Shown here one piece after another: positions 45,035 through 55,531 of a stretch of DNA of 64,000 nt; position 1 is the stretch's first letter; the number at the start of each line of letters is the position of its first letter. The stretch comes from Candidatus Tectimicrobiota bacterium (GTDB lineage Bacteria > Tectomicrobia > Entotheonellia > Entotheonellales > Entotheonellaceae). Location: contig BPKO01000001.1 of the NCBI GenBank assembly GCA_026005175.1, positions 124,001 through 188,000 of the forward strand, written 5' to 3'. A program made the translations under genes and the position numbers. The notes below the pieces were generated by a model that saw only the letters and a list, made by a program, of their open reading frames with translations, ran no database searches and had not been told where the DNA came from.

Positions 45035-45547
45035 TCAAGCGACCTTTTGGGGCATAACCAGATGATCCTCCGGATCACATCCATAGTAGGCATAGACACG
45101 GGATTCCAGCTCGTCCGCACCCAACAGGCGCTCAGCTTCCGACACGGCCCGCTTGCCATGCACCCATTTGGCCTCGATCGGGTTGAGCCAGGGACTTTTC
45201 ACCGGCAGGTTAAAGGCCACGATCCGGGCTCCCTCGCCGGTCGCTTTCACCTTGCGGTTGTGCTCACGCAGCCAGCTGCGCACCGCCTGACTGACGTGCC
45301 ACGAGGCATTGTCCCAGATCAGGACCAAGGCCCTCGATACCTTGTTGCCTCCAGACGCTGCGAGCACCAAGCCAAAAAGTCGATGGTCACGGCGCTCACC
45401 GGACGCCCTTGAACGAAGCGAAGCCGCATCTGCCCCTGGGGCTCCCGGCCATGACAGAGCCAAAGCCCGTAACACGCCAAGGCCTTGGGATCTGGGTCGC
45501 CTTTGGGACGCTGGAGGTCATACAGCCGGGGCGGCTCCCCGGCCTCG
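45035..45547 (-). pseudogene. IS630-type transposase C-terminal fragment, left arm
   Basis: Minus-strand copy encoding VLIWDNASWHVSQAVRSW and LPVKSPWLNPIEAKWVHGK through VMPQKVA, stop at 45035. It has two one-base insertions compared with the right arm, which shift its frame. It lacks the N-terminal region and cannot be active. Confidence 0.8.
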
Positions 45548-46244
45548 CCCGGCTCGGTGGCCGCTGGAAACGGGCCAAACACTGGATGACCAGTCCCGAT
45601 CCGGCCTACCAACGGAAAAAAAACGGCGCGATCGCCTAATGCGTTTGGCGCAGCGTCGGCCCTCGTGGGCCGTGGGCTTTGGCGATGAAGTCTGGTGGAG
45701 TCGCCTGGCCCAGCCCGAGCAGCACCGCTGGGTCGAGGCCGGGGAGCCGCCCCGGCTGTATGACCTCCAGCGTCCCAAAGGCGACCCAGATCCCAAGGCC
45801 TTGGCGTGTTACGGGCTTTGGCTCTGTCATGGCCGGGAGCCCCAGGGGCAGATGCGGCTTCGCTTCGTTCAAGGGCGTCCGGTGAGCGCCGTGACCATCG
45901 ACTTTTTGGCTTGGTGCTCGCAGCGTCTGAGGCAACAAGGTATCGAGGCCTTGGTCCTGATCTGGGACAATGCCTCGTGGCACGTCAGTCAGGCGGTGCG
46001 CAGCTGGCTGCGTGAGCACAACCGCAAGGTGAAAGCGACCGGCGAGGGAGCCCGGATCGTGGCCTTTAACCTGCCGGTGAAAAGTCCCTGGCTCAACCCG
46101 ATCGAGGCCAAATGGGTGCATGGCAAGCGGGCCGTGTCGGAAGCTGAGCGCCTGTTGGGTGCGGACGAGCTGGAATCCCGTGTCTATGCCTACTATGGAT
46201 GTGATCCGGAGGATCATCTGGTTATGCCCCAAAAGGTCGCTTGA
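45548..46244 (+). pseudogene. IS630-type transposase, N-terminally truncated, right arm
   Basis: The frame encodes RRDRLMRLAQRRPSWAVGFG followed by DEVWW, then LVLIWDNASWH and LNPIEAKWVHGK, so all three DDE residues survive. Just upstream, RWKRAKHWMTSPDPAYQRKK lies in another frame, broken at an A8 run near 45615-45622, and before that the sequence turns into the inverted left arm. The DNA-binding N-terminus is missing. Probably inactive alone; it could be moved in trans. Confidence 0.75.
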
Positions 46245-46252
46245 ACATGCAC

Positions 46253-47007
46253 TAGGCGTGCCGGTTGACAGCAGCACGCCGGCTTTTCCACCGCGCACCC
46301 TGTCGATCACCGTCGTGCAGCCCAACCAGGCGCAGGGGACGACCTTTGGCGAAAACAAGCTGTCGTACAACGACGACATCTTCATGGGCTGGCTGGGCAT
46401 CGGCACCCAGATCGACGGCCTGGGACACGTGGGCATTGACGGCGTGTACTACAATGGCAATAAGGCGGCCGACTTTGCCAAGGCTGCCGGCCTCACCAAG
46501 CTAGGCATCGAGAAGATCCCGCCCCTGGTGGCGCGCGGCGTACTTTTAGACATGGCCGGCTATAAAGGGGTAGAGATGATGAAAGAGGGCGAGCTCATCA
46601 CCGTGGCCGACGTCGAAGGAGCCGCCCGAGCCCAGGGGGTCACCATCCAGAAAGGTGACGTGGTGATCTTCCACACCGGCTGGCTGAGCCTGCTGGGCAA
46701 GGACAACCAGCGCTACGCTGCTGGCGAGCCGGGCATCGGCGTGGAGGTGGCCGAGTACCTGGCGCAGAAAGAAGTCGTGGCGGTGGGCATGGACACCTGG
46801 GGCATCGAGGCGGTGCCTTTCCCCAACCCCAAGCGGGTGTGGGAAGCGCACCAGGTGCTGCTGGCCAAAAACGGCATTTACATCCTGGAAACGCTCGACA
46901 CCCGCGAGCTGGTGAAAGACAAGGCCTGGGAGTTCCTCTTCGTTCTGGGGCAGCCCCTATACCGCGGCGCGGTGCAGGCGATCATCAACCCGGTGGCCAT
47001 CCGCTAG
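46253..47007 (+). pseudogene. cyclase-family gene, 3' part
   Basis: The continuation of the interrupted gene: GVPVDSSTPAFPPRTLSITV, then the family's metal-site region DDIFMGWLGIGTQIDGLGHV (a variant of the HxGTHxDxxxH motif). LVARGVLLDMAGYKG, GDVVIFHTGW and the catalytic-type VAVGMDTWGIEAVPFPN follow. The uninterrupted protein would be 314 residues, similar to secreted cyclase-family hydrolases. An M20 amidohydrolase follows, hinting at amide or ring-opening catabolism. Confidence 0.85.
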
Positions 47008-47049
47008 GGCAGTTTGGGAGAGAGGCGCCGGGGCTTCAGAGGAGTAGCC

Positions 47050-48309
47050 ATGGCTGGGGAGAGGGAAGCGGCGGCGCTGGCGGCGGCGATTGACGAGGCG
47101 CGCCTGTGGCAGCGCCATCTGGACATGGCGCGCCTTGGGGCAACGCCTGGCGGGGGCGTCAACCGCCAGGCCTTCTCCCCCGCCGATGGCGAGGCGCGGC
47201 GCCTGCTCATCCGCTGGGCTCAGGAACTGGGGCTTGCCGCAAGCCTTGATCCCATCGGCAACCTCTTTATCCGCCGGCCCGGCCGCGAGCCGCAGGCAGA
47301 GCCGGTGCTCACCGGCAGCCATCTTGACAGCCAGCCCACCGGCGGCAAGTTCGACGGGGCCTACGGCGTGCTGGCCGGCTTCGAGGTGCTCGAGGCCATG
47401 CAGCGCTGCGGCATGGAAACGCGCCGTCCCGTGGAGCTGGTGGTGTGGAGCAACGAAGAGGGCAGCCGCTTCCAGCCCGCCTGTATGGGCTCGGTCGCCT
47501 TCATCGGCGCGCGGCCGCTGGCCGAGCTGCTGGCGGCCCGGGACTGGGAGGGCATGACCGCCGGGGAGGCGCTCGAGGCCATGCTGGCGACGCTGGCCGA
47601 GGTGCCGCGCCGGCCGCTGGGTTTTCCCGTTGCCGCTTACCTGGAAGCGCACATCGAGCAGGGCCCGCTGTTGGAAGCGGCAGGGGTCCCCATCGGCGTG
47701 GTCACCGGGGTGCAGGGGCTGCACCGCTACCTCGTCGAGGTGGTGGGAGAAGCGGCGCATGCCGGCACGACGCCGCTGCGCCAGCGCAAAGACGCCCTCA
47801 AGGCGGCGGTGAGCATGATCCACGCCCTGGAAGGGGTGATGGCCGACGCCACCGACACAGTGCGCTTTACCGTAGGGCGCTTCGACGTGGCCCCGGGCTC
47901 TCCCAATGTGGTGCCCAGCCGCGTGCGGTTTACCATTGACTTGCGCCACCCCGAAGCCGAGGTGCTGGCACGTCTGGGCGGCCAGATCGGGCCGCTGTGC
48001 CAGGCGCATGCCCGCGGCTGCGCGGTGACGGTCACCCGCCTGAGCGCCGTGCCCCCAACGCGCTTTCACCCCCGCATCGTCTCCCTGGTGCGCCACTGGG
48101 CCACCGCGCTCGGGTTGCCGCACCGGGAACTTCTCTCCGGCGCCGGCCACGACGCCATGCACCTGGCGGCCGTGTGCCCGGCAGGGATGATTTTCGTTCC
48201 CTGCGCCGGCGGCATCAGCCACAACGAAGCAGAAAGCGCCCGCCCCGCCGACCTGGCGGCCGGGGCGCGGGTGCTGGCCGCCTGCCTGGCCGAGCTGGCT
48301 GCGACCTGA
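47050..48309 (+). CDS. Zn-dependent amidohydrolase, N-carbamoyl-L-amino acid hydrolase / allantoate amidohydrolase type (M20)
   Basis: 419 residues with the family's metal and substrate sites: TGSHLDSQPTGGKFDGAYGV, VVWSNEEGSRFQPACMGS, YLEAHIEQGPLLEAAGVPIG, GEAAHAGTTPLRQRKDAL in the dimerisation domain, LSGAGHDAMHLA and GGISHNEAE. It removes carbamoyl or ureido groups from amino acids or allantoate. It lies 42 bases after the cyclase gene and probably shares its promoter, so the IS insertion may be polar on it. Confidence 0.88.
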   Translation: MAGEREAAALAAAIDEARLWQRHLDMARLGATPGGGVNRQAFSPADGEARRLLIRWAQELGLAASLDPIGNLFIRRPGREPQAEPVLTGSHLDSQPTGGKFDGAYGVLAGFEVLEAMQRCGMETRRPVELVVWSNEEGSRFQPACMGSVAFIGARPLAELLAARDWEGMTAGEALEAMLATLAEVPRRPLGFPVAAYLEAHIEQGPLLEAAGVPIGVVTGVQGLHRYLVEVVGEAAHAGTTPLRQRKDALKAAVSMIHALEGVMADATDTVRFTVGRFDVAPGSPNVVPSRVRFTIDLRHPEAEVLARLGGQIGPLCQAHARGCAVTVTRLSAVPPTRFHPRIVSLVRHWATALGLPHRELLSGAGHDAMHLAAVCPAGMIFVPCAGGISHNEAESARPADLAAGARVLAACLAELAAT

Positions 48310-48323
48310 CCCGCCGACGGCCC

Positions 48324-49496
48324 TCAGCGCGGCAAGCCAAGCTGGCGCTCGCCGAGGATGTTTTTCTGGATCTCGTCCGTTCCCCCGGCAATGCCGTAGC
48401 GCCGTGCAAAGAGGCTCTGGAAGGCCCAGTGGCCATCGGCCACAGCGTGGGCCGATCCCTTCCACAGCTGCACGTACGGGCCCAGGAGGCGCTCGGCCAC
48501 CTGTGCCGCCTGCATGTAAGTGCGGGAAAAGACGAGCTTCTGGATGGAGCCTTCGGGGCCGGGCGGCTCGCCGCGCAGCTGCCGGGTGAGGGCCCGCAAG
48601 GCGGTAAGCCGCAGCGTCTGGCTGTCGATGTAGAGCTGGGCGAGCTGCTGCCGCAGCAGCGGGTCGCGGCTCATGCCGCGCTGGCGCGCCAAGTCAAGGG
48701 TCATGTCGACCATGCGCTGCAAGCGCAGCACGGCCCGCATGCCACCGCGCTCGTGGCTCAGCGTGGAGATGGCCACGCGCCAGCCCTCGTTGAGCTTACC
48801 CAGCAAGTTGGCCTTGGGCACCCGCACCTCGTCGAAGAACACCTGGTTGAACTCGGCATCGCCGGTCATCTGCACCAGGGGGCGAATGCGGATCCCCGGG
48901 CTGTGCATGTCGACGAGTAGGCAGCTGATGCCCTTGTGCTTGGGCGCCTGCGGGTCGGTGCGCACCAGCAGGAGGCACCAGTCGGCGTTGTGGGCGTTGC
49001 TGGTCCAGATCTTGGTGCCGGTGACCACGAAGGCGTCGCCGTCGTCGATCGCCCGCGTCTGTAGCGATGCCAGGTCGCTGCCTGCCCCCGGCTCGGAAAA
49101 CCCCTGGCACCAGATCTCGTCGGCGCTGAGAATGGGCTGCAAGTAGCGCCGCTTCTGCTCCTCGGTGCCGAAGTGCATGATCATGGGCCCCACGAGGTTG
49201 ATGCCGATGCCGTTGACGCCTGCCGGGGCGCGCAGGCGCATGCACTCTTCGATGAAAATCACCTGTTCCATGAGGGTGGCACCCCGTCCGCCGTACTGGC
49301 GCGGCCAGTGCAGGCCCACCCAGCCCCCGGCATACAGGCGCTTGTGCCAGGCAAGGCTGGCGGGACTGCTGGGGTGCTGCACGAACTCGTCTTCGTCTTC
49401 GCCCCACTGGGCTCGGTGTTCGCGCAAGTTGGGTTCGAGCCAGGCGCGCAGCTCCTGGCGGAAGGCTTCTTCCTGCGGGGTGTAGGAAAAGTCCAT
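48324..49496 (-). CDS. acyl-CoA dehydrogenase
   Basis: 390 residues, FAD-dependent. It has the N-terminal helix start MDFSYTPQEEAFRQELRAWL and the middle beta domain with WCQGFSEPGAGSDLASLQT and VTGTKIWTSNAHNADWCLL. The C-terminal FARRYGIAGGTDEIQKNILG is the usual adenine-contacting tail. It transfers electrons from acyl-CoA to electron-transfer flavoprotein. ATG 49496 has GGGAGA upstream; earlier in-frame codons are unlikely. TAAAAT (49529-49534 on the minus strand) may be its -10. Confidence 0.92.
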   Translation of the reverse strand: MDFSYTPQEEAFRQELRAWLEPNLREHRAQWGEDEDEFVQHPSSPASLAWHKRLYAGGWVGLHWPRQYGGRGATLMEQVIFIEECMRLRAPAGVNGIGINLVGPMIMHFGTEEQKRRYLQPILSADEIWCQGFSEPGAGSDLASLQTRAIDDGDAFVVTGTKIWTSNAHNADWCLLLVRTDPQAPKHKGISCLLVDMHSPGIRIRPLVQMTGDAEFNQVFFDEVRVPKANLLGKLNEGWRVAISTLSHERGGMRAVLRLQRMVDMTLDLARQRGMSRDPLLRQQLAQLYIDSQTLRLTALRALTRQLRGEPPGPEGSIQKLVFSRTYMQAAQVAERLLGPYVQLWKGSAHAVADGHWAFQSLFARRYGIAGGTDEIQKNILGERQLGLPR

Positions 49497-49560
49497 GCCG
49501 CGGTCTCCCTTTGCGTAGCCTGGGGGGCATTTTACCGCATCTTGCCTTGGCATGCAGCGG

Positions 49561-49588
49561 TTGACACCTTTGCTAAAGGCGCTACAAT
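49561..49588 (+). promoter_or_regulatory. strong sigma-70 promoter for the RND pump
   Basis: Perfect TTGACA (49561-49566), 16 bases, TACAAT (49583-49588). It is 53 bases before the ATG at 49642 and divergent from the acyl-CoA dehydrogenase. Confidence 0.75.
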
Positions 49589-49641
49589 GGGCATGAAACA
49601 GCATGCCGGCGGCGGCTGCCAGCGGGGAAAGGAGGCGGGTC

Positions 49642-50907
49642 ATGCCGCGCACTGTCCTGGCCGTCCTCGGGATTGCCGGCCTCGTGGGCCTCGGGTTTCT
49701 GGCGTATACCTACGTTCCGGGCCGGCATGCCGACAGCGTGGCGGCGCCACCTCAGGCGCCGCGGCCGGTGCCGGTGCGAGTTGCCGCCGTGGTGCGCGAC
49801 ACCGTGCGGCTGCAGGCGGTGGCCACCGGAGACGTTTGGCCTGCAGCGCGGGTCGACGTCTTTGCCCAGGTGGCAGGGCGCTTGCAGGAAATCCGGGTGG
49901 AGGTGGGCGACCGCGTGCGCGCCGGCCAGCTGCTGGCCCGTCTGGCCGATGCCGAGCTGCGCGCCAAAGTGGCGCGTGCGGCAGCCGAGGTGGAAGCGCT
50001 GCAGGCCGAGTGGGCCAAAATGCAAGCTGGCGCGCGGCCCGAGGAGCTGGCGCAGGCGCAGAGCCGCGTGCAGCATGCCCAAGCGGAATTGGCCAATGCC
50101 GAGCGCCTGCTGGCCCGCACCCGCGCCCTGGTGGCGCGCGGCATGGGAACGGCGCAGGAGCTGGAAGCAGCCACCCTGGCGGTGACCCGCGCCCGCACGG
50201 CGTACGAAGTGGCGCAGAGGGAACTACAGCTCTTGCGCGCTGGGGCCAGGCCTGAGGAGCGCCAGGCCCTGCAGGCGCGGCTGCGCGCGGCGCAGGCGGC
50301 GCTGCGGCTGGCGCAGACCGAACTGGCGCACACGCGCATCACTGCCCCGCTTGACGGTGTGGTCAGTCACCGCTACGTCGATCCCGGCGCTTACGTCACC
50401 GACCGCGTGGCCTTGCTGACCCTAGTGCAGATGGACACGGTGCGCGTGCGCGTGCCGATTGGCGAGCGCGACCTGGCCCAAGTCCGTCCCGGGCTGGCGG
50501 CCCAAGTACGCGTCGACGCCTATCCGCAGGAGGTGTTTGTCGGCGTGGTGGAGCGGCTCAGCCCTACCCTGGATCCTGCCACCCGCAGCGCCACCGTCGA
50601 AATCGTCGTGCCCAACCCCGAGCAGCGGCTCAAGCCGGGCATGTTTGCGCGGGTGGCGCTGACGCTGGCCGAGCGGCGCGATGCCCTCGTCGTCCCCCCG
50701 CAGGCCCTGGTTCCTGACGGAGAGGGGGTGGCTGTCTTTGTGGTCGAAGATGGCGTGGCGCGCCGGCGCCGCATCCGCATTGGCCTGCAAAGCGAGCAGC
50801 AAGTGGAAGTGCTCGACACCCTGGCGCCCGGCACACTGGTGGTGACCGCCGGGCAGCAGCGCCTTGAGGACCGCACCCCCGTGGTCGTCGTGCAGGAGGG
50901 GGCATGA
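49642..50907 (+). CDS. RND efflux periplasmic adaptor (HlyD/AcrA family)
   Basis: 421 residues. An N-terminal membrane anchor (TVLAVLGIAGLVGLGFLAY) is followed by a lipoyl half (VFAQVAGRLQEIRVEVGDRV) and a long alpha-hairpin with A/E/R-rich coiled coil (residues about 110-220). The second lipoyl half (AHTRITAPLDGVVSHRYVDP) and beta-barrel and membrane-proximal domains follow. AAAGGAGG lies six bases before the ATG. It links the inner-membrane pump to an outer-membrane channel; no TolC-like gene is present here. Confidence 0.92.
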   Translation: MPRTVLAVLGIAGLVGLGFLAYTYVPGRHADSVAAPPQAPRPVPVRVAAVVRDTVRLQAVATGDVWPAARVDVFAQVAGRLQEIRVEVGDRVRAGQLLARLADAELRAKVARAAAEVEALQAEWAKMQAGARPEELAQAQSRVQHAQAELANAERLLARTRALVARGMGTAQELEAATLAVTRARTAYEVAQRELQLLRAGARPEERQALQARLRAAQAALRLAQTELAHTRITAPLDGVVSHRYVDPGAYVTDRVALLTLVQMDTVRVRVPIGERDLAQVRPGLAAQVRVDAYPQEVFVGVVERLSPTLDPATRSATVEIVVPNPEQRLKPGMFARVALTLAERRDALVVPPQALVPDGEGVAVFVVEDGVARRRRIRIGLQSEQQVEVLDTLAPGTLVVTAGQQRLEDRTPVVVVQEGA

Positions 50908-53900
50908 AGCTCTCTGCCCTTGCCGTGGCGCGTCCGGTCACCACGTGCATGTTCTTCCTGGCGGTGCTGGTGCTGGGCCTGATGTCGCTTTCCCGGCTGG
51001 CCGTGGACCAGCTCCCCGACGTGGTGCGCCCCTCGATTTCGGTCCTCACCACCTACGAAGGCGCCGCGCCGGAGATCGTCGAGCGGCAGGTGACCGAGCC
51101 GCTCGAGCGCGCCCTGGCGACCATTGCCGGCGTACACGAAATTCGCTCTGCCTCGTATGAAAACGGCTCCAGCATCACCCTTGACTTTGCCTGGGGAACT
51201 AACATCGACTTGGCGCTGCTCGAGGTGCGGGAGCGGGTCAACGACGTGCTGCGCTTCCTCCCCGAAGGGGTTGAGCCGCCGCGCATTCGCAAGTACGACC
51301 CGGCCAGTCGCCCCATCGTCTATCTCAACCTGGAAGCCGTCGGCCCGGTAAGTCCGGTTACCCTGCGGCAGTATGCCGACAACCTGGTGCGCTACCAGCT
51401 GCAGCAAGTCCCCGGGGTGGCGGCGGTGGACGTGTGGGGTGGAGACGAGCGCGAGATCCAGGTGCTGGTCGATCGCAGCCGCCTGGAAGCCACCGGCCTG
51501 TCGCTGCAGCAGGTGGTGGCGGCGGTGCAGGCCGAAAATGCGGTGCGCGTGGGCGGCCACCTGGCAAGCGGGCACTTGGACTACGTGGTACGCCCCCTAG
51601 GAGAGTTTCGTAGCCTAGAGGACCTTGCCCTGGTGCCCTTGCGCCACGACGGCGCCGCGCCGCTGCTGCTTAAAGACGTGGCCGAGGTGCGCGACGGCAT
51701 CAAAGAACGCCTCACCCAGACGCGGGTCAACCGGGCTCCCGGCCTGGTGCTGGCGGTGCGCAAGCAGTCGGGAGCCAACACCGTGGCGGTGTCGGACCGC
51801 ATCCGGGCCAAGCTGCCGCAGCTGCGGCGGCAACTGCCACCCACCTTGCGCCTGCACCTGCTCTTTGACCGTGCCACGTTCATCCGCCGCTCGCTGGCGC
51901 GCGTTGAGCAGAGCGCGCTGCTCGGCGGTAGCATCGCCGCCCTGGTGCTGTTTTTCTTCCTGCGCAGCCTGCGCCCCACGCTTATCGTAGCGCTGGCCAT
52001 GCCCCTAGCAGTAGTGGCCACCTTCATCCTGCTTTATCTGGCCGACATCAGCCTCAACTGGATGTCGCTGGGCGGGCTGGCCCTGGGCGTGGGGATGCTG
52101 GTCGACAACGCGGTGGTGGTCCTGGAAAACATCTTTCGCCATCGCCAGCAAGGCGCCGCGCCGCGGCGGGCGGCCGTTGCCGGCAGCCAGGAGGTAGGGC
52201 TGGCCCTGGTGGCTTCGACGCTGACCACCCTGTGCGTGTTTTTGCCCCTGGTGTACGTGGAAGGCCTGATGGGCCTTGTCTTCCAGGAGCTGGCCCTGAC
52301 CGTGGCCTTTTCGCTGTTGGCCTCGCTGGTGGTCTCGCTCACCCTGGTGCCCATGCTCTGTGCCCGCTGGCTTGGGCCGCTGGCGTCGCCGGTTGCCGCC
52401 GATGGCCTGCGGGCGCGGCTCCACGGCGTCTGGCAAGGCCTGCTTGAGGGGCTCGAGCGGGGCTATCGTACGCTGCTGGCTCGCCTTTTGCGCTATCGAC
52501 TGGTGGTCATCGGCATGAGCCTGGCGCTGCTAGGGGGCCAGCCTCACCTTGTACGGGCGCCTGGGGTCAGAGCTGCTGCCGGCAGTAGACGAGGGCATGA
52601 TGTATATTTTCCTCGAGCTGCCCGTGGGCACCCGCCACGAGATTACCGACCGCTTGCTGGCCACCCTCGAGCAGACGGTTTACGAAACGGTGCCGGACGT
52701 GCAGGCGATGTTTTCCCGCTCCGGGCTGAGTCCCTGGGGAGGAGGCGGCACGCACACGGGCTTTATGTGGGTGCGCCTGCGTGATCGCGCGCAGCGGCAG
52801 CAGCCGCTTGGCGAGATCGTGCAGGCGCTGCGGCAGCGCCTGGCGGGGTATCCCGATGCCACGGTGCGCATCGTCGAGCGCCCCTCAGACGTGGCCCGCC
52901 TGCTGGGGGCCAGCCGCTCGGAGCGCCTGGAAATCGACGTCTTTGGCTTTGACTTGCAGCAGGGCCGGCAGCTGGCTCAGACCCTGGCCGAGCGGGTGCA
53001 GGAAGTGGCGGGGGTGGCGTCTGTGCGCCTCAGTACCGAAGAGAGCCGTCCCGAGGTGCAGCTGGCTATTGATCGCCGCAAAGCGGCAGCGCTGGGCATC
53101 CGGGTGCAGGAGGTTCTGCAAGCGGTGGAAACGAGCCTCGCCGGGACGGTGGCTTCCACGTACCGCGAGGGGCAGTACGAGTACGACATTCGCGTCCGCC
53201 TGCGGGAAGCCGACCGCCAGCAGCTGGCCGACCTCGAGCGCGTGGTGGTGCTCGCGCCTGGCGGGCAGCGAGTGCCGCTGCGCAGCCTGGTGGCGGTGCA
53301 GCCCGGGCGCGGGCCGATCACCATCCAGCGCCGCGGGCAGGAGCGGGTGATCACGGTGCAGGTGGGGCTTTCGGGCGAGCGCGACTTTGGCAGCGTGGCG
53401 GCCGAAGTGGAGCGCCTGCTGGCCACGGTTCCGGTGCCCGAGGGGTTTCACGTGGTCGTGGCGGGCGAGCGCCAGGAGCAGCGCGCTGCCACCCGCAATG
53501 CCGTGTTTACCATTGTCCTGGCGGTACTGCTCGTCTACATGATCATGGCGGCGCTTTTCGAGTCGCTGCTTCAGCCCCTGATCATGCTCTGTACTGTGCC
53601 TTTTGCCCTCATTGGCGTCCTTGTCGTCTTGTGGCTTACCGGCACGCGGGTGAGCATGCCGGTGTACATCGGGGCCATCTTGCTGGTCGGCATTGCCGTC
53701 AACAACGGCATCGTCATGGTGGACTACATCAACCGGCTGCGCCAGCAGGGCCTTGCGGTACTGGCGGCCACGGTGCAGGGGGCGGCGACGCGCCTGCGCC
53801 CGGTGCTCATCACCACCCTGACCACTGTGCTGGCGCTCATCCCCATGGCTTTGGGCCTGGGGGAAGGCGGGGAGGTGTGGGCGCCGCTGGGGCGGGTGGT

Positions 53901-54039
53901 GGTGGGCGGGCTGACGGTGGCCACCCTGTTTACCCTCTTCTTTGTGCCGGCCCTCTACAGCCTCCTCGAAGAGGCGCGTGCCGCGCGGCGGCAGGTGGCG
54001 GTCGCGGTGCCCGAGGTGCCGGCGGCAGTGCCAGAGTAA
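50904..54039 (+). CDS. RND efflux pump, inner-membrane transporter, +1 frameshift
   Basis: An AcrB/MdtB-type transporter, about 1044 residues after correction. It begins LSALAVARPVTTCMFFLAVL and contains the porter domain (AAPEIVERQVTEPLERALAT). The TM4 region LGGLALGVGMLVDNAVVVLE has the proton-relay Asp. The second half has EDEGMM-like AVDEGMMYIFLELPVGTR and TM10-12 (GAILLVGIAVNNGIVMVDYI). The break is at GGGGG 52533-52537; removing one G gives LALLGASLTLYGRLGSELLP, so the protein is probably intact. Its ATG overlaps the adaptor stop. Confidence 0.9.
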
Positions 54040-54049
54040 AGGCGAGGGC

Positions 54050-54817
54050 ATGGCTGGCGACGACGTCATCCTGGTGGTCGAAGACGTGGTCAAGCGCTTT
54101 GGCGGCGTGGTGGCCGTCGACCACTGCTCTTTTTCGGTGCGCCGCGGCACCATCACCGGCCTCATTGGCCCCAACGGAGCAGGAAAAACCACGCTTTTCA
54201 ACATCATCGCTGGCTTCTACCGCCCCGACAGCGGGCGTATCTGGTTTGAGGGAAGGCGCATCGATGGCCTGCCGCCACACCGCATTTTTGCCCGCAAGAT
54301 CGCCCGCACCTTTCAGATCCCGCGCGAGCTCAAGCGCATGACGGTGCTCGAGAACCTCATGCTGGTGCCCGAGCACCAGTGCGGCGAGCGCCTTTTTGAC
54401 GCCTGGTTCCGGCCGCGGCGGGTGCGCCGCCAGGAAGAAGCCATCCGCCGTCAGGCCGAAGAAGTGCTCAAGTTCGTCAAGCTCGACCACCTGCGCGACG
54501 CGTACGCGGCCAACCTCTCGGGCGGCCAGAAGAAGCTCCTGGAGCTGGCGCGCACCATGATGTCGGAAGCCCGCCTCATTTTGCTTGACGAACCCGGTGC
54601 CGGAGTCAACCCCACCCTGATGCGCGACTTGGTGGGCTACATTCAGCACCTGCGCGAAATGGGGCGCACCTTTTTGCTCATCGAGCACGACATGGACCTG
54701 GTGATGGAGATCTGCAACCCGGTTATCGTGATGAGCAACGGCCGCCTGCTCATGGAGGGCACGCCGGAGGAAGTGCGCCGCGACCCGCGTGTCCTGGAAG
54801 TCTACCTGGGAGCCTAG
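54050..54817 (+). CDS. livG: branched-chain amino acid ABC transporter ATPase LivG
   Basis: 255 residues. Walker A GPNGAGKTT, Q-loop ARTFQIPRELKRMTVLENLM (typical LivG), signature LSGGQKKLLELART, Walker B LILLDEPGAGVNP and switch LIEHDMDLVM. It starts 10 bases after the RND stop, so the liv genes may be read from the RND promoter as well. Confidence 0.92.
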   Translation: MAGDDVILVVEDVVKRFGGVVAVDHCSFSVRRGTITGLIGPNGAGKTTLFNIIAGFYRPDSGRIWFEGRRIDGLPPHRIFARKIARTFQIPRELKRMTVLENLMLVPEHQCGERLFDAWFRPRRVRRQEEAIRRQAEEVLKFVKLDHLRDAYAANLSGGQKKLLELARTMMSEARLILLDEPGAGVNPTLMRDLVGYIQHLREMGRTFLLIEHDMDLVMEICNPVIVMSNGRLLMEGTPEEVRRDPRVLEVYLGA

Positions 54818-54820
54818 CCG

Positions 54821-55528
54821 ATGGCGCTGCTGGAGGTGCAAGAGGTGACCGTTGGGTACGGCGAGCTCCCCATCCTCCACGGCGTCAGCCTGCGCGTCGA
54901 CCCTGGGGAGCTGGTGGCCATTGTAGGGCCCAACGGCGCTGGCAAGTCCACCCTGATGAAGACCATTGCCGGCCTCTTGCGGCCCCAGGAAGGGCGCATC
55001 TGCTTTGCCGGCCAGGACATTACCGGCTGGCGGCCGGATCGTATTGTGCGGGCCGGCATTTGCTACGTGCCCCAGACCGAGAACGTCTTTCCTTCCCTTA
55101 CGGTGGACGAAAACCTGGACATGGGCGCTTTCATCCGCCAGGACGACATTCGCCCCAAGAAAGAGGCGGTATATGCTCTCTTTCCCGACCTGCGCGCCAA
55201 GCGCAAGGCGCGGGCCGGAAGCCTCAGCGGCGGCCAGCGGCAAATGGTGGCCATGGCGCGGGCGCTGATGCTCGATCCCCAGCTGCTGCTGCTTGACGAA
55301 CCCACCGCCGGCTTGGCGCCGCGGCTGGTGGGGGCGATTTTTGACAAAATCGAGGAGATCAACCGCAGCGGCGTGGCCATGGTGATCGTGGAGCAGAACG
55401 CCCGGCAGGCACTGCAACGCGCCCACCGCGGCTACGTGCTGGCCATGGGCCAAAACCGCTACGAGGACACGGGCAAGGCGCTGCTGGAAAATCCCGAGAT
55501 TCGCGAGCTCTTCCTGGGAGGCCGCTGA
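54821..55528 (+). CDS. livF: branched-chain amino acid ABC transporter ATPase LivF
   Basis: 235 residues, the short LivF type. GPNGAGKSTLMKTIAGLL, CYVPQTENVFPSLTVDENLD, LSGGQRQMVAMARALM, LLLDEPTAGLAPRLV and VEQNARQAL are in order. It pairs with LivG to drive the LivHM channel. Confidence 0.92.
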   Translation: MALLEVQEVTVGYGELPILHGVSLRVDPGELVAIVGPNGAGKSTLMKTIAGLLRPQEGRICFAGQDITGWRPDRIVRAGICYVPQTENVFPSLTVDENLDMGAFIRQDDIRPKKEAVYALFPDLRAKRKARAGSLSGGQRQMVAMARALMLDPQLLLLDEPTAGLAPRLVGAIFDKIEEINRSGVAMVIVEQNARQALQRAHRGYVLAMGQNRYEDTGKALLENPEIRELFLGGR

Positions 55529-55531
55529 GGC

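Larger units (their letters stand above)
45027..46252 (+). mobile_element. IS630-family palindromic element (1226 bp) with TA target duplication
   Basis: The element is flanked by TA on both sides (45025-45026 and 46253-46254), the target duplication of IS630/Tc1-mariner transposases. Its arms, 45027-45547 and 45734-46252, are inverted copies of the same transposase 3' half, identical except for two single-G insertions in the left arm. A unique centre of 186 bases (45548-45733) carries a middle piece of transposase. Both outer ends are therefore the same IS end; the normal 5' end and helix-turn-helix region are gone. Confidence 0.88.

Noticed and set aside
45035-45547. Two independent IS copies
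   Set aside because: There is only one TA pair and both outer ends are identical, so it is a single palindromic insertion.
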